A stretch of 7,667 bases of DNA from positions 1 to 7,667 of the forward strand of contig QMMB01000150.1 of the NCBI GenBank assembly GCA_003647035.1, written 5' to 3'. This document shows positions 6,042-7,667 of the stretch, one piece after another. The notes beneath the pieces were generated by a model. It made no database searches, had not been told where the DNA came from, and worked only from the letters and a program-made list of their open reading frames with translations. Source of the DNA: Deltaproteobacteria bacterium (GTDB taxonomy: Bacteria; Myxococcota_A; Polyangia; Polyangiales; Houyiibacteriaceae). Both the position numbers and the translations under genes were made by a program. Position 1 is the first letter of the stretch, and each line of letters opens with the position of its first letter.

Positions 6042-7667
6042 ATGTATCTCGTCACCGGAGCCAGCGGCTTCATCGGAAAGCATTTGCTCGACGCCCTCGT
6101 GCGTCGTGGACAGCCGATTCACTGTTTGGTTCGACCTTCCTCGGTAGACCGCTTCCGGGACCTCATCGACGAGCGCTGGCCTTCGGCGCGTTCGCAGATC
6201 CTCGTGTTGCCCGGCGACGTCGGTTCTCCGCACTGCGGCCTGTCGGCCAACACGATTGAGGAACTCGGCGATACGGTGAAGCACATGTTCCACCTTGCTG
6301 CACTTTACGACATGACGGCGGGCTTAGAAGAGAGCCAGGCTGCCAACGTGGACGGAACCCGCAACGCTTGCCGGCTAGCAGAAGCGCTCGGGGCCACTCT
6401 TCACTATGCCAGCTCGACCGCAGTAGCTGGAGACTACAAAGGCTTCTTTCGGGAGGACATGTTCGATGAGGGTCAGAGGCACAAGAGCCCCTACTTCCGG
6501 ACGAAATTCCTCGCTGAAAAATTGGTGCGCGACGAGTGCCAGGCACCCTATCGTATCTACCGTCCTGGCGCCGTCATCGGCTCCTCGGTCAACGGCGAAG
6601 CCGACAAGATCGACGGGATCTACTACTCCTTCAAGTTGATCCAACGGATGCGTCGGATGCTCCCGAGTTGGGTTCCACTCATCGGTTTCGAAGGCTCGGA
6701 GCTCCATGTCGTTCCGGTCGACTACGTGGCACGTGCAATGGATGCAATCGCGCACAACGACGAGGTCCGCAGCAATACCTTCCACCTCACCGACCCGAAG
6801 CCGCACACGTTCGGGGACGCGATGAACCTCATCTGCAAGGCGGCGCACGCACCCCAATTCAGCGCGCGCGTCGATCCGAAAGTCCTCAAGGTGGTGCCGC
6901 CCGGGCTTGCGGCGCTACTCGGCGCCATGCCAGCTGTAAAGACGGCGCGGCGCGAATTCCTAGCGGACATCGGCATCCCGGAATCGGTTCTGCCCTTCGT
7001 GAACTGGCGGTCCTCGTTCGATACCCGTGAGACCGAGGCTGCGCTCGCACCGTCCGGGATTCAATGCCCGCGCCTGGAAGATTACGCCTGGAAGATCTGG
7101 GACTACTGGGAACGCCATATGGACCCCGATCTGTTCCAGGACCGAAGTTTGCACGGCCGGATCGCGGGCAAGGTCGCGATGGTAACGGGCGCGTCCAGCG
7201 GCATTGGCGAGGCCCTAGCCATCCGGCTGGCGGAGGCCGGCGCCAAGGTGCTTTTGGTAGCGCGTTCGCGAGAGAAGCTCGAAGCGGTCCAGCAGGCGAT
7301 CGATCGCTGCGGCGGCGAGGCCCTCATTCACACTGCCGATCTGTCCAACCCAGAAGACGCCGACCGCCTCGTGCGTGAAGTGCTGGCTGAGTACGGATGC
7401 GTAGACCTGCTCGTCAACAACGCGGGACGTTCCATCCGCCGGGGTATATCTCACTCGTACGATCGCTATCACGACTTCGAGCGGACGATGTCCCTCAACT
7501 ACTTCGGCTCGCTCAAGCTGATCCTGGGACTCCTCCCGGCCATGCGTGCACGAAAGTCTGGGCAGATCATCAACATCTCCAGCATCGGCGTGCAAACCAA
7601 CGCGCCGAGATTCAGCGCGTACGTAGCCAGTAAGGCCGCACTAGACGCGTTCAGTCGTTCGATTGCG
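6042..7667 (+). CDS. Alcohol-forming fatty acyl-CoA reductase, two-domain SDR fusion (3' partial)
   Basis: The frame stays open from the ATG to the last base, giving 542 residues with no stop, so the C-terminus is off the window. Its architecture and wording match the Marinobacter-type fatty acyl-CoA reductase of about 660 residues (compared from memory), so about 120 residues are missing. The N-terminal extended-SDR/NAD_binding_4 domain shows TGASGFIGK (5-13), HLAALYDM, Ser124/Ser125/Thr126, and Tyr151-x3-Lys155 in YFRTK. It also shows IYRPGAVIG, WVP.IG.EG and VVPVDYV. The linker WDYWERHMDPDLF (353-365) is a hallmark of this fusion. The C-terminal classical SDR has TGASSGIG (382-389), NNAG (459-462), and a complete tetrad Asn486, Ser514, Tyr527, Lys531. 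In the family the enzyme reduces long-chain acyl-CoA (and acyl-ACP) through the aldehyde to the primary alcohol with NADPH, the C-terminal part making the aldehyde and the N-terminal part the alcohol or the reverse. The alcohol commonly feeds wax-ester synthesis. Mycobacterial AcrA1-type proteins share this layout and are the main alternative name. Confidence 0.92.
   Translation, partial: MYLVTGASGFIGKHLLDALVRRGQPIHCLVRPSSVDRFRDLIDERWPSARSQILVLPGDVGSPHCGLSANTIEELGDTVKHMFHLAALYDMTAGLEESQAANVDGTRNACRLAEALGATLHYASSTAVAGDYKGFFREDMFDEGQRHKSPYFRTKFLAEKLVRDECQAPYRIYRPGAVIGSSVNGEADKIDGIYYSFKLIQRMRRMLPSWVPLIGFEGSELHVVPVDYVARAMDAIAHNDEVRSNTFHLTDPKPHTFGDAMNLICKAAHAPQFSARVDPKVLKVVPPGLAALLGAMPAVKTARREFLADIGIPESVLPFVNWRSSFDTRETEAALAPSGIQCPRLEDYAWKIWDYWERHMDPDLFQDRSLHGRIAGKVAMVTGASSGIGEALAIRLAEAGAKVLLVARSREKLEAVQQAIDRCGGEALIHTADLSNPEDADRLVREVLAEYGCVDLLVNNAGRSIRRGISHSYDRYHDFERTMSLNYFGSLKLILGLLPAMRARKSGQIINISSIGVQTNAPRFSAYVASKAALDAFSRSIA

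Noticed and set aside
5529..6293. Minus-strand open frame (about 254 codons) across the SDR-reductase gap
   Set aside because: It covers the 3' end of the SDR, the intergenic gap and the start of the reductase. Both plus genes are well supported and the minus protein has no recognisable motif.
7040..7200. Possible frameshift or gene boundary between two separate SDR genes
   Set aside because: The frame is continuous through the linker, and this linker plus two SDR domains is the normal layout of alcohol-forming fatty acyl-CoA reductases; it is one fused protein, not two broken genes.
7215..7595. Minus-strand open frame under the C-terminal SDR domain
   Set aside because: It lies wholly opposite a conserved catalytic domain and has no domain of its own.
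1..7667. CRISPR arrays, tRNA/rRNA genes, insertion sequences, attachment sites
   Set aside because: No spaced direct repeats, cloverleaf-like sequence, transposase motifs or terminal inverted repeats were seen; coding genes fill nearly the whole window.

Overview
The window is gene-dense bacterial DNA of high GC content. It carries five protein-coding genes and essentially no unassigned stretch; the longest gap is 81 bases. A diderm (Gram-negative) host is implied by a tripartite RND metal-efflux system whose adaptor carries a lipoprotein signal. The gene mix (CzcA-type efflux, an acetoacetate-decarboxylase-like protein, a DHRS1-like SDR and a Marinobacter-type alcohol-forming fatty acyl-CoA reductase) together with the codon bias would fit a proteobacterial or myxobacterial/'deltaproteobacterial' lineage. 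That placement is inference only, because no rRNA or other marker gene is present.

Left block, plus strand, positions 2-4321: a metal-efflux operon. It consists of a periplasmic adaptor (CzcB/CusB-like), whose first few codons lie before the window, and an RND pump (CzcA-like), separated by 9 bases. The adaptor's reading frame is open to the left edge. It shows a lipobox and then a His/Asp-rich segment built on a repeated HDDH motif, followed by the usual barrel-sandwich, hairpin and beta-barrel architecture. The pump carries the Asp/Asp/Glu signature of divalent-cation (Zn/Co/Cd-type) HME-RND proteins. No outer-membrane channel gene is visible; if there is one it lies upstream.

Right block, positions 4318-7667: three genes that look like lipid or carbonyl metabolism. 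An acetoacetate-decarboxylase-superfamily gene on the minus strand converges on the pump gene so closely that the two stop codons share the tetranucleotide CTAG. It diverges from a DHRS1-like short-chain dehydrogenase with only 17 bases between the two start codons, and this gap contains a small perfect inverted repeat. After an 81-base gap with a plausible promoter and a strong ribosome binding site comes a long frame, open to the right edge, encoding a two-domain fatty acyl-CoA reductase (extended SDR plus classical SDR). This family takes fatty acyl-CoA through the aldehyde to the primary alcohol, the usual precursor of wax esters.

The metal block and the lipid block have no evident functional link. 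Within the right block, shared chemistry on acyl or keto intermediates is plausible but not proven. I see no tRNA, rRNA, CRISPR array, insertion sequence or attachment site. I do not see a clearly new defence or mobile system here. The points most worth a second look are the His/Asp repeat on the adaptor, the crowded divergent start region, the altered catalytic positions in the DHRS1-like SDR, and the fatty-alcohol-forming enzyme beside an uncharacterised ADC-like protein.
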